Shown here piece after piece: positions 1-6,548 of a stretch of DNA of 64,000 nt. The DNA is from a virus. The position numbers and the translations under genes are program-made. The stretch is from IMG/VR virus record IMGVR_UViG_3300027850_000002, positions 1-64,000 of that record. One strand, written 5' to 3'. Below the pieces are notes generated by a model, which saw only the letters and a list, made by a program, of their open reading frames with translations, did not search any database and was not told the DNA's origin. How positions within the stretch are numbered: position 1 is the first letter of the stretch; each line of letters opens with the position of its first letter.

Positions 1-161
1 CCAAGGTCCACTTGGTCGAGCAGGTTCAACCAGTCCGTGTTGGGCTCGCACATCGGCGTCCACTGGTTCGGGTCACTACGACCTCGCACCTCTATCTCGT
101 AGTGGATGACGCCTGCGATGTCACGCTTCAGGTTGAAGCTGATACTCCACGTTACCGTCAT
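1..161 (-). CDS. Partial HCxxC microprotein, runs off left edge
   Basis: The first 53 codons of a gene whose 3' end lies beyond base 1. Its ATG overlaps the stop of the preceding gene as ATGA. The protein shows A-G-V-I-H-Y followed about 20 residues later by P-M-C-E-P. These match the G-x-V-H and central Cys of the small zinc-type family that fills this arm. The diagnostic CxxC would lie outside the window, so membership is inferred from the first half only. Function unknown. Confidence 0.55.
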   Translation of the reverse strand, partial: MTVTWSISFNLKRDIAGVIHYEIEVRGRSDPNQWTPMCEPNTDWLNLLDQVDL

Positions 162-481
162 CTCGCTAGACATTCGAAACACGTGACCACGCGAACAGGA
201 TCATCGGCCTTTCGATTCTGCACCGCATGGAACACTGTCCATGAATGTGTAACGCCCTGCTCGTCCGTCCACGACGACGGAACGATGCCCTTCTCACGCC
301 ACCAATTCGGATGGTACTCCGTGCGACGGATGCACTCGGCTCCGATCGCCTCCATCTCGGCATGCACGATGGGCGGATAGAGCGAGCCCACCATCGTGTT
401 GTACAGCTCAGTTCGTTGTTCGAAGCCTCGAAGGAGGCTCTCGTTGTCCCACTTCATCAAGTCTTCAGACACGAGGACCAT
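158..481 (-). CDS. HCxxC-type small protein, 107 aa
   Basis: Ends in V-V-T-C-F-E-C-L-A (C101, C104), preceded by D-E-Q-G-V-T-H-S (H79). The usual Cys between the His and the CxxC is missing; C50 lies upstream instead. Two ATGs are available (487 and 481). The second is chosen because AAGGAG sits 6 nt before it. The N-terminal 70 residues are longer than in most family members and resemble nothing I recognise. Probably a zinc-binding phage accessory protein of unknown role. Confidence 0.65.
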   Translation of the reverse strand: MVLVSEDLMKWDNESLLRGFEQRTELYNTMVGSLYPPIVHAEMEAIGAECIRRTEYHPNWWREKGIVPSSWTDEQGVTHSWTVFHAVQNRKADDPVRVVTCFECLAR

Positions 482-533
482 AAACATCTCCTTCCCCGAT
501 GGAACGTTGGTCCGCTCCGCGGATCATCGATCA

Positions 534-719
534 TCACACCCACGCGGCCATGCACCGCAGGCACGTCACCGTTCGTTCCTCTATCGTCTGGAACCGTCGG
601 TGAATGGGTTCATCGCAATCCCCGATGTCGATGTTGCACAAGGTCCACCACGTGTTGCCCCAAAGGTTCACGAGGTGAACGAGGCCTTCATCGATAAGAA
701 GTACAGGTTGAACTTTCAT
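534..719 (-). CDS. HCxxC microprotein, 61 aa
   Basis: E-G-L-V-H-L near the N-terminus (H15), W-T-L-C (C28), then V-T-C-L-R-C-M-A-A (C53, C56). A four-ligand H-C-C-C zinc site is the simplest reading. The start is fixed by an ATGA overlap with the preceding gene, and in-frame ATGs further upstream are ignored for that reason. Function unknown. Confidence 0.75.
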   Translation of the reverse strand: MKVQPVLLIDEGLVHLVNLWGNTWWTLCNIDIGDCDEPIHRRFQTIEERTVTCLRCMAAWV

Positions 720-898
720 GACAATGGCACTTTGAAGAACGTGTCGTAGTAGATACGTGCGAGGCACGTCGGTGCATCACGGATGAGCTGCGTGTCTCTA
801 TCCGGTGCGTAGGGCCCGTAACACACCGGACGTGGGCCGAATGCTTTCATCTTCATGATGTGCACGAGCCCGTCGGAGCTTCGCCACTGTTGCTTCAT
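716..898 (-). CDS. HCxxC microprotein with broken CxxC, 60 aa
   Basis: D-G-L-V-H-I (H13) and P-V-C-Y-G (C26) are intact, but the end reads P-T-C-L-A-R: the second Cys of CxxC is Arg (codon CGT), which should weaken any metal site. Start chosen at the ATG overlapping the neighbour's stop (ATGA). The gene still forms part of the translationally coupled chain, so it may be decaying or may work with three ligands. Confidence 0.65.
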   Translation of the reverse strand: MKQQWRSSDGLVHIMKMKAFGPRPVCYGPYAPDRDTQLIRDAPTCLARIYYDTFFKVPLS

Positions 899-1077
899 GG
901 CCGTCGCATCCGCGTCGCAATGCACCACAGACATGTCGGCATGTCTTTGCTCAAGGCCTCACCTTCCTTGGGGTGGCGCTTCGAGTAGCAGATGGGCCAC
1001 ACGACGGACGGGTTGCGCCCTATAACCAGCATCGTCTCCACGATGTGGACGATGTCCTCGTGATCGCGCCACGTCAC
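895..1077 (-). CDS. HCxxC microprotein, 60 aa
   Basis: E-D-I-V-H-I (H11), W-P-I-C-Y (C30) and M-P-T-C-L-W-C-I-A (C49, C52). The start is a GTG overlapping the previous stop (GTGA); a second GTG one codon upstream is possible. A basic C-terminal tail (T-R-M-R-R-P) follows the CxxC. Function unknown. Confidence 0.75.
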   Translation of the reverse strand: MTWRDHEDIVHIVETMLVIGRNPSVVWPICYSKRHPKEGEALSKDMPTCLWCIATRMRRP

Positions 1078-1289
1078 CACTTGATGATCCCCGGTTCGCC
1101 ATCCTTACGAATGAGACCTGAATCGAAACGGTCGAACGAGTCCGCAATGCACCACAGACACGTCGGAACCGCGATGATCACGCGGTCGGGTGGCGGTCGG
1201 TAGTGACCCGTGCACGCCATCACAAATGAACCCCCGAGCAAGATGTGCACGAGACCATCACCGTCGATCCAGAAAAGTTCTGTGGTCAC
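1074..1289 (-). CDS. HCxxC microprotein, 71 aa
   Basis: G-D-G-L-V-H-I (H15), M-A-C-T-G (C26), V-P-T-C-L-W-C-I-A-D (C44, C47), then a charged tail of about 20 residues. The GTG start overlaps the upstream stop as GTGA. Predicted metal-binding small protein; role unknown. Confidence 0.75.
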   Translation of the reverse strand: MTTELFWIDGDGLVHILLGGSFVMACTGHYRPPPDRVIIAVPTCLWCIADSFDRFDSGLIRKDGEPGIIKW

Positions 1290-1483
1290 AGCGCGTCTAC
1301 CTTGGCGATGCACTGCAGACATGTGAGGACGACGTTAGCCCCGACCAGCTTGAACATGGAGCGGGTCCGAAGCGCGTAGCCTGACGTCGAGCATATGGTG
1401 TACGTATCCCACGTAACGTCGTCAGGGCCGAGGTGGACGAGACTGTTGTCGTCAACCCACTGTGCGTAACCGCTCAGGGTCAT
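1286..1483 (-). CDS. HCxxC microprotein heading a run of seven, 65 aa
   Basis: N-S-L-V-H-L (H17), Y-T-I-C-S (C31), V-L-T-C-L-Q-C-I-A-K (C55, C58). It has its own ribosome binding site (GAAAGGT) before the ATG and is first in a chain of overlapping family genes running leftwards to base 1. Its promoter should lie in the divergent gap 1484-1672, where a minus-strand CATAAACATC element sits 38 nt upstream. Confidence 0.75.
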   Translation of the reverse strand: MTLSGYAQWVDDNSLVHLGPDDVTWDTYTICSTSGYALRTRSMFKLVGANVVLTCLQCIAKVDAL

Positions 1484-1672
1484 AGTGTACCTTTCACACT
1501 GGTTTGTAGGGTATCCCCTAGATGTTTATGAAATAAGCACACGGTCGTCGGCATCGTGCAAATTTGACACATACGTAGAAAGCGCGAGACGCCGGCGCTC
1601 GGTTGGTTTACCCCATAAACAAGATTGTCAAGACCCTTGCAGTCCTAAAGAGGGATCTGCACAGTCGTCCTA
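1484..1672. promoter_or_regulatory. Divergent intergenic region with two ATAAAC elements
   Basis: This 189-nt gap separates the leftward microprotein run from the rightward response-regulator gene. It holds CATAAACATC on the minus strand (1521-1530) and CCCCATAAACAAG on the plus strand (1611-1623). The latter sits in an inverted repeat GTTTA-ccccA-TAAAC. Similar RTAAAC elements precede other lead genes in the window. A TTGACA occurs at 1564 but has no good -10 partner. Promoter role is inferred. Confidence 0.4.
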
Positions 1673-2221
1673 ATGGCAGACAGCACTCACCTGAACCCGG
1701 AACCGCGTGCCATGTCGCTTCTTGCAGGGCTTCAGCTCGCGAACAAGAACATTCCCGCAGCGGAGGAGCAGCTCGTCGAGCTGATCGCGTGGCTTGCGTT
1801 CGATCGACCGACAGCAATTCCGCCTGCGCCTACAGAGGACGATATTATGCGAATTCTCGTCGTGGATGATTATCCCGACACTGCTGAACTCATCTGTCAG
1901 CTCGCCTCACTCCTTGGCCATATCACGCGCCCTGCGTTCACGGGACGCGATGCCATCAAATACGCGCACGAGTTCCAACCGGACCTCGTCATTCTCGATA
2001 TAGGCCTACCCGACATTCGCGGTGATGAGGTCGCTCGGTTGTTGTTTGCGATGCCCAAACCTCCGCACATCGTCGCGATGTCTGGTTGGACGACGGGAGG
2101 ACACCGTGAACGAGCAATGGAAGCAGGGTGCAAACAGTTCTTCGTGAAGCCGTTCAACCTCGAGATGATGCGCAAGTTGCTCGAGAAGCCGGAACAGTTT
2201 TGGCTCGACCAACCGACGTAG
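1673..2221 (+). CDS. CheY-like response regulator with N-terminal extension
   Basis: A two-component receiver domain spans residues 59 to about 175. It has the acidic pair D65-D66 (I-L-V-V-D-D), the phosphoacceptor D109 in V-I-L-D-I-G-L-P-D, S137 in A-M-S-G-W and K159 in F-V-K-P-F, so every residue needed for phosphorylation is present. No DNA-binding domain follows. A 58-residue leader resembles the plus-strand protein at 10920-11159. An internal ATG at 1847 with GAGG upstream would give the receiver alone. A free-standing phage receiver could divert or read host phosphorelay signalling (inference). Confidence 0.85.
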   Translation: MADSTHLNPEPRAMSLLAGLQLANKNIPAAEEQLVELIAWLAFDRPTAIPPAPTEDDIMRILVVDDYPDTAELICQLASLLGHITRPAFTGRDAIKYAHEFQPDLVILDIGLPDIRGDEVARLLFAMPKPPHIVAMSGWTTGGHRERAMEAGCKQFFVKPFNLEMMRKLLEKPEQFWLDQPT

Positions 2222-2224
2222 ACA

Positions 2225-2646
2225 TCACGCGGAGAAACGTTCGATGGTGCGGCTGTACGCACGCATCAGACGCGGCGAGACAGTGATGGCCTTGATGCGG
2301 CGCAGGGCCATTGCCTTCGACGTCACGATGCTCTTTTGCTGACCTTCGGATTGGTAGCCAGCATCTTCGATGCCCCACCACACACTGTTGATGAGGGGCA
2401 CGAGCGGGATCTTCAGGACGTCGAACTGTAGACGGATGACCCGCAGCTCGTGAAGTTGCGCTCGGCCGCAGGTCATGGTTTCGAGGCACATGTTCATGTC
2501 CTCGATGTCATCCTTGCGTTTGCATGGCGGCTTTCGAAACAGCACGACGTAGTGCGCCAGCTCGTGGAGGCAGTAGTCGAGGTCTCCACTGGACCCGCGC
2601 TGCGTGTCGATTCTGTTGAAGTTGATGACGAGGTTGGTTTCGTTCA
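2225..2646 (-). CDS. HExxH-containing small putative metalloprotease-like protein
   Basis: The 140-residue product has C-L-H-E-L-A-H-Y-V-V around residue 30, the zinc-binding HExxH motif. No downstream third ligand is obvious. Start is the ATG in an ATGA overlap with the neighbour. It is the last gene of its leftward run and ends 3 nt from the oppositely oriented response-regulator gene. It could be a small metallopeptidase or a chance HExxH in a phage hypothetical protein. Confidence 0.6.
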
Positions 2647-2856
2647 TGGTGGATTCACAACCGAGAGACACCACAAACACGTCACAGGCGTGTCGGGCGG
2701 TAAGTCGAGGGGCTTCGTAGCGATCTCAGGACCAAAGTCCAAACACAGGCGATACCACACAGCGTCATCTATGATTTCATACTTCCACAGTACATGGACG
2801 ATACCGTTTACATCGATGACGCGCGCGTGCACGAGGGTGTAGTTTGGTTCACCCAT
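2644..2856 (-). CDS. HCxxC microprotein, 70 aa
   Basis: V-N-G-I-V-H-V (H21), Y-R-L-C-L (C38), P-V-T-C-L-W-C-L-S (C60, C63). The ATG overlaps the upstream stop by 8 nt. Aromatic residues flank the His. Function unknown. Confidence 0.75.
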   Translation of the reverse strand: MGEPNYTLVHARVIDVNGIVHVLWKYEIIDDAVWYRLCLDFGPEIATKPLDLPPDTPVTCLWCLSVVNPP

Positions 2857-3031
2857 CGCGAGCCACGCATTGCAGGCACGTTGCAAGCATGTAGGGCGGT
2901 TTCGGTCTGACCCACTTCTCGCCATGGCAATCGCCGCCACACAGGAAGTAGAACAACATACCGTTGTAGCCACGGTCCACGTGCTCTCGCACGACGTGCA
3001 CAAGGTTATTTTTGCGGTCGAAGAGTGTCAT
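2849..3031 (-). CDS. HCxxC microprotein, 60 aa
   Basis: N-N-L-V-H-V (H12), Y-F-L-C-G-G-D-C (C31, C35), L-A-T-C-L-Q-C-V-A (C52, C55). Start by ATGA overlap with the preceding gene. The central part has an extra Cys. Function unknown. Confidence 0.75.
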   Translation of the reverse strand: MTLFDRKNNLVHVVREHVDRGYNGMLFYFLCGGDCHGEKWVRPKPPYMLATCLQCVARDG

Positions 3032-3228
3032 GGGTTTCTTTTCGCGATGCACTCGAAGCACGTGGGAACTGCATCAGCGCACCAGCGCCACGCGAGAATC
3101 GTGTCTTCGCTGGCGCATTCGACGTAGACCGTGCTGCCTAGATGTTCGTGCTCGGTCTGAGAGGCGATATGGACCAGTCCGTCCTTGCGCTCGAGACTGC
3201 GGATGCTTCGGTAGTGGACGTCGGTCAC
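3028..3228 (-). CDS. HCxxC microprotein, 66 aa
   Basis: K-D-G-L-V-H-I (H20), Y-V-E-C-A (C38), V-P-T-C-F-E-C-I-A-K (C57, C60), plus an additional Cys at 50. GTG start in a GTGA overlap. A basic segment precedes the motif. Function unknown. Confidence 0.75.
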   Translation of the reverse strand: MTDVHYRSIRSLERKDGLVHIASQTEHEHLGSTVYVECASEDTILAWRWCADAVPTCFECIAKRNP

Positions 3229-3416
3229 AGGTCGAACATCCGCCCCGGGCGGTTCCCTAGACACGTCAGGCACGTTGGAAACCCTTTCTCATTCACGGTC
3301 TGAAGAAAGACCTTGGGCGCGTTGCACAAAACGTCGTAGTTCCATGGCTGCATGGGATCGACGATTGCGATGTGAACGACGTGGTTGCGGTCCCTAACCA
3401 GGACCGACGCCGACAA
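3225..3416 (-). CDS. HCxxC microprotein, TTG start, 63 aa
   Basis: N-H-V-V-H-I (H15), D-V-L-C-N (C31), F-P-T-C-L-T-C-L-G (C49, C52). No ATG or GTG lies close to the motif; the nearest canonical start is TTG at 3416, giving a 23-nt overlap with the upstream gene. Start therefore less certain than the gene itself. Confidence 0.65.
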   Translation of the reverse strand: MSASVLVRDRNHVVHIAIVDPMQPWNYDVLCNAPKVFLQTVNEKGFPTCLTCLGNRPGRMFDL

Positions 3417-3723
3417 GCTGCTCCTCGAGAAACGTGCGTGTGATGACGGCACTGCGTTTGGCCCACGCGTCGTCGGCGTCTTCATCGGGGATGGTGTTGC
3501 CAGGTCCAAACAACCGCCGCATCAGTTCGACGACGGGTCCCAGCCCTGTGTGGGACGTCCGCTTTTCAGGTACGTCGAACAGCGCGATCTCTGCGAGCAA
3601 CGCGAGCTGCAGGCCCAGCGATTCCTTGCTGCGGGCGTACATCGCGGGCCGCGTGCCCATTGCATCGATGCGTTCGTAGATGAATTCGCGTAGCGTCATT
3701 TCGTCACGTTTTGGTTCCGTCAT
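3394..3723 (-). CDS. Conserved phage-type small protein with TRPxMY motif
   Basis: A 109-residue protein with R-I-D-A-M-G-T-R-P-A-M-Y followed by a hydrophobic helix and an acidic C-terminal third. An R-P-x-M-Y signature occurs in many short phage and bacterial proteins of unknown function (general knowledge, not searched). ATG start with AAGGA 6 nt upstream. It heads the leftward run 2225-3723 and is divergent, with only 15 nt between, from the plus-strand gene at 3739. Confidence 0.7.
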   Translation of the reverse strand: MTEPKRDEMTLREFIYERIDAMGTRPAMYARSKESLGLQLALLAEIALFDVPEKRTSHTGLGPVVELMRRLFGPGNTIPDEDADDAWAKRSAVITRTFLEEQLVGVGPG

Positions 3724-3738
3724 TGCATTCCTTACAGG

Positions 3739-4051
3739 TATGTCGAAACGAACTACGCCCACATCTGAAGCCGTCTCCACACAAGGTCCCGAGACCACTC
3801 CGGATGTTGCAGAAAACCCGTTCCGTGCCGAGGCCGAGGCGAACATGGCCAAGATGGACCGGCTGCGTCTCGAGCACATCGCGCAGGAGCGCGGTGTCAC
3901 AGTCGCACAGCTGCTCGAGGCGGACGGGGCGCAGGCGCCCACCAAGCCCGCAGGTGACTCCCCTCGCAAGAAGGCTGTTACGGGCGTGCTGGAGGCTGTC
4001 GAGCATGTGAAGGAGTCGATTCGCGAATCCGAAAAACACGCACGGCACTAG
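3739..4051 (+). CDS. Hypothetical charged helical protein, 103 aa
   Basis: Mostly charged and Ala-rich with a central helix (residues 35-60) and a segment R-G-V-T-V-A-Q-L-L-E that could be one helix-turn-helix. No known domain recognised. Start at ATG 3739, 15 nt from the divergent gene. No strong ribosome binding site is seen. It ends in a 4-nt overlap with the convergent gene at 4048. Confidence 0.6.
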
Positions 4052-4323
4052 TCGTCATCGTCTTGATAGCTAGTGCCGTCTTCGTCAACGTCATCGAAGA
4101 GATCCCGTGACGGCGAATCGACGAACGTGAACCCGACGCACGTGAAGCAGGTGAGCACGGGCTCGTCTGTCACCTCAGCGTCTCGCACCACGCCGTCGTC
4201 GTGTTGGGGCGCGTACATACGGTCACTGCCGACACGCAACGCTGCGTGGATGAGTCCCTTGGAGCACTTCAGGTGCAGTACCGGGAACTTTGCGCCGTCG
4301 AGCGTGACGATGTCGCCGATCAG
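4048..4323 (-). CDS. HCxxC-related protein, probable CTG start, 91 aa
   Basis: Contains V-L-H-L-K-C-S-K-G-L-I-H-A (H17, C20, H26) and V-L-T-C-F-T-C-V-G (C59, C62), then an Asp-rich tail ending in D-D-D-D. A TTG at 4239 would cut off the His part. Upstream in frame the only plausible start is a CTG at 4323 that overlaps the previous stop as CTGA. This mirrors the ATGA, GTGA and TTGA junctions elsewhere in this arm. Start codon is an inference. Confidence 0.5.
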   Translation of the reverse strand: MIGDIVTLDGAKFPVLHLKCSKGLIHAALRVGSDRMYAPQHDDGVVRDAEVTDEPVLTCFTCVGFTFVDSPSRDLFDDVDEDGTSYQDDDD

Positions 4324-5195
4324 AATTCACCCAGCAGGCGACGAAACGCGTTGGTCAGCTGGTTTGCGTACCATTTGTAGTACGCCTGCTTGGTCCATCC
4401 ATCCTCGGGATCGTAGTTGTCCGCGAGCATGAAGCCCTGGTGGTCGACGTTGAAATGAACACCACGCTCGTTGACGTTCACTGACCAACGTTTGCCCTGT
4501 GGACATTCGCTACCTGCGAGTAGTGTTCTCTCGCGCGGCTTCGCTTTCAGGTGCGGCCTATATGCAAGCCAACCATCGACCGTCCAGTTGACGACCCACT
4601 TCTGCTTGGCGTCTGCCGCCCAGTCCGGCCCGATCAACTCACGCAGATGCTCTTCATCGGTGAGTCCAGGGTAGCGTGGCAAGTAGCCGAGCTTGGAAAT
4701 CAGCTCTTGGGTGAATTCCATCCAAGGCAGCCCGCCCTCGCGCGGTGCACTGTCATCGACGATGCACGCGTTGCAGCGAGATGTGCCTGTTGACTCGTGC
4801 ACGTGTTCCCACGGCAGCCCAGTCACGGCGTTGTAGAGCCACGGAGGCGATTTCTGCGTCGTTCCATGGTTGTCCGGATTCCGTGGGTATGTGGCCGCAT
4901 GGGGACGACTGATTTCAGCAACGTCCACGCACCACAATCCACATAGATCGCATTGCTCGTGGTCGGGCGTGCGGGGCTCGGTCGGCGCCTTTCGCTTTGC
5001 CTTGTTCGCCGCGTTCGCGCTCTTGTAGCTCTCGCGCTTCGGCTTCTTCGCTGGCACACAGATACATGGCGGCGTTCCGTCATGGATGGCACGACGTGCC
5101 TTGCACTTTACTTCAACGCGATCGTAGTGCCCCTCTCCCTGTGGGATCGATACGTATTGACGCTTGCGCGTCGTCTTCTTTTTCTTAGGTGTCAT
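4320..5195 (-). CDS. Hypothetical protein with basic N-terminus and Cys pairs, 291 aa
   Basis: Begins M-T-P-K-K-K-K-T-T-R-K-R. Two Cys clusters follow: C-I-C near residue 45 and C-D-L-C-G-L-W-C near residue 85, plus C-N-A-C further on, suggesting zinc binding. The C-terminal half is rich in Trp and Tyr. Start chosen at the ATG overlapping the upstream gene by 11 nt. Not a family I recognise; a nucleic-acid-binding role would fit the basic end. Confidence 0.65.
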   Translation of the reverse strand: MTPKKKKTTRKRQYVSIPQGEGHYDRVEVKCKARRAIHDGTPPCICVPAKKPKRESYKSANAANKAKRKAPTEPRTPDHEQCDLCGLWCVDVAEISRPHAATYPRNPDNHGTTQKSPPWLYNAVTGLPWEHVHESTGTSRCNACIVDDSAPREGGLPWMEFTQELISKLGYLPRYPGLTDEEHLRELIGPDWAADAKQKWVVNWTVDGWLAYRPHLKAKPRERTLLAGSECPQGKRWSVNVNERGVHFNVDHQGFMLADNYDPEDGWTKQAYYKWYANQLTNAFRRLLGEF

Positions 5196-5430
5196 CTTCG
5201 TCCTCCGAAGTCCAGACAACCACCACTGTTGTTACGGTTAGCTTGACGCCGTACCGCGTACCGCACTTCTCACATGTTACTGGACCGTGTCGGTTGACGT
5301 CCGTCAGGACGTCCGACGGCGCCTCCTCGAGTGTGTACTCCATGAGCAAGCAGTCGCCGCTCTTGGACTGAAAGCCCGCGACGGTTTGACACGTCGGACA
5401 CGGCACGTTGACGGTATCGAACATGCCCAT
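5185..5430 (-). CDS. Small zinc-ribbon protein, 81 aa
   Basis: Starts M-G-M-F-D-T-V and has V-P-C-P-T-C (two Cys) and V-T-C-E-K-C-G-T-R-Y (two Cys) about 45 residues apart, a four-Cys zinc ribbon. Short phage proteins beginning MGMFD with this layout are common (general knowledge). Ends in an acidic tail. Function unknown. Confidence 0.7.
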   Translation of the reverse strand: MGMFDTVNVPCPTCQTVAGFQSKSGDCLLMEYTLEEAPSDVLTDVNRHGPVTCEKCGTRYGVKLTVTTVVVVWTSEDEDDT

Positions 5431-5432
5431 GA

Positions 5433-5651
5433 CTACTTCTTCTTCCTCTTGGGCTTGGCCTTCGTCTTCACGGGACCAACGACGTCCCACTCCATCTCGC
5501 ATTCACCTTCCGAAGATAGACGGCGGTACACGTTGCTCTCGTCGACGAAGTTCTCGATGTCCATCCCGTTCTCGAGGTTGGCGAACTCAGCGTCCGTTAA
5601 CGCCTTCGTCAAACGCATTTCTAATCGCACAGTGACTTCGATGGTTTTCAT
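5433..5651 (-). CDS. Hypothetical protein, 72 aa, lysine-rich tail
   Basis: Starts M-K-T-I-E-V-T-V-R-L-E-M-R-L-T and ends K-P-K-R-K-K-K. Predicted alternating beta strand then acidic middle. ATG overlaps the stop of the preceding small gene (ATGA). No recognised domain. Confidence 0.65.
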   Translation of the reverse strand: MKTIEVTVRLEMRLTKALTDAEFANLENGMDIENFVDESNVYRRLSSEGECEMEWDVVGPVKTKAKPKRKKK

Positions 5652-5788
5652 GTTGCCTTCTTCAGCATCTTCCTAAACGTCGCCATGTTCTCAGGACATT
5701 GCATCGCTACGATATCGATCCAGCCACCGTCCATACCGAGCCATGTGGCAACGGCGTTGGCTGCCCAGTACATCATCTCACCGTCCAT
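5648..5788 (-). CDS. Small hypothetical protein, 46 aa
   Basis: A short frame beginning M-D-G-E-M-M-Y-W-A-A-N-A-V, fitted between neighbours and ending in an ATGA overlap with the next gene. A GTG ten codons upstream (5818) would extend it. Composition is protein-like, with several Trp and Met. No homology recognised. Confidence 0.5.
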   Translation of the reverse strand: MDGEMMYWAANAVATWLGMDGGWIDIVAMQCPENMATFRKMLKKAT

Positions 5789-5833
5789 CTGTGTATCTTT
5801 TCCGTAGTGCGACCGCACTACCGTCAAGATGAT

Positions 5834-5938
5834 TCAAGCAGTGCCGTCCGCTTGCATCATGCCTTGAGTTCCGAGCGTCGCCTTCTTCGCAGCGCGCTTG
5901 TCTTTCTTGGTTAGCGTGAGCGTTGCGTCTCTGTTCAT
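5834..5938 (-). CDS. Small basic protein, 34 aa
   Basis: M-N-R-D-A-T-L-T-L-T-K-K-D-K-R-A-A-K-K followed by a short neutral tail. A strong ribosome binding site (GGAGGA) precedes the ATG, which also overlaps the previous stop as TAATG. The size and positive charge would suit a nucleic-acid or protein inhibitor; this is a guess. Confidence 0.55.
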   Translation of the reverse strand: MNRDATLTLTKKDKRAAKKATLGTQGMMQADGTA

Positions 5939-6042
5939 TATGGCTTCCTCCAGTAGCGGGTGACCTTGACGACTCCGTGGAGCCGCGTGTGAGCCTTGAC
6001 GCGGGTCAGAAACCCGAGCCACTGCATGACGATGTTTATCAT
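5938..6042 (-). CDS. Small basic protein, 34 aa
   Basis: Starts M-I-N-I-V-M-Q-W-L-G-F-L-T-R-V-K and is rich in Arg, Lys, His and Trp. ATG is preceded by GAAAGG; the stop overlaps the next ATG (TAATG). Amphipathic N-terminal helix likely. Function unknown. Confidence 0.5.
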   Translation of the reverse strand: MINIVMQWLGFLTRVKAHTRLHGVVKVTRYWRKP

Positions 6043-6051
6043 GTAAACCTT

Positions 6052-6267
6052 TCAAGCGAGCGCACACACGAAGCACGTCGGAACACGGGGTTCTTTCGTC
6101 TTCGCAAAACTACGCGGAGAAATCGTTACGACGTAGACGGGTTCACACGGCAGGTACACAACCGTGGCCTTGCCAAACGATTCCCAGTCCGTGACAACGT
6201 GCACGAGCCCATCGCGCTCGAAGTAGCGACGCTTCTTGTTAGGGTCGAGAACGCGCGGGTTTTTCAC
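6052..6267 (-). CDS. HCxxC microprotein, 71 aa
   Basis: R-D-G-L-V-H-V (H23), Y-L-P-C-E (C41), V-P-T-C-F-V-C-A (C65, C68). GTG start in a GTGA overlap, with AGGG nearby. A basic stretch P-N-K-K-R-R-Y precedes the motif. Function unknown. Confidence 0.72.
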   Translation of the reverse strand: MKNPRVLDPNKKRRYFERDGLVHVVTDWESFGKATVVYLPCEPVYVVTISPRSFAKTKEPRVPTCFVCALA

Positions 6268-6453
6268 GGCCGCCCTTTTCGCCGATGTTCCGCGATGCAC
6301 CAGAAGCAGGTGGCCTCGGGCGCGTCATCGTCCGCGTGGCATTGGTTCAGGTAGAGCGCGTACTCCGAGAGACACCACGCGACTTTTGAGCCGTTTGCTA
6401 TCAGGTACCGCGTGATGTGCGATGCCGGTTGAATCGATCCATCGAATGACCAT
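6264..6453 (-). pseudogene. Frameshifted HCxxC microprotein
   Basis: From ATG 6453 one frame gives M-V-I-R-W-I-D-S-T-G-I-A-H-H and runs to a stop at 6325. The matching second half, V-A-W-C-L-S then E-A-T-C-F-W-C-I-A-E-H, lies in another frame that ends at 6264. Together they make one typical family member, so a single-base indel around 6370-6410 is likely. A long upstream extension of the second frame would cross the terminator at 6468-6498 and is not believed. A programmed shift cannot be excluded. Confidence 0.5.
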
Positions 6454-6467
6454 CGGCCTCCGTGTCG

Positions 6468-6498
6468 AAAAAAGAAGGCGCCGCATTCCTGCGACGCC
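6468..6498 (-). terminator. Rho-independent terminator, minus strand
   Basis: On the minus strand GGCGTCGC and GCGGCGCC form an 8-bp stem (one G-U pair) around a 6-nt loop, followed by TTCTTTTTT. It would end leftward transcripts coming through the non-coding array at 6505-7727, just before the microprotein genes at 6453 and below. Confidence 0.75.
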
Positions 6499-6548
6499 TC
6501 CAGTATAGCCCCTCCAGTGATCACTAGACCAATCCGCTCACAGCGTTT

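Noticed and set aside
1564-1595. Sigma-70 promoter TTGACA at 1564
   Set aside because: No TATAAT-like hexamer at 16-18 nt downstream.
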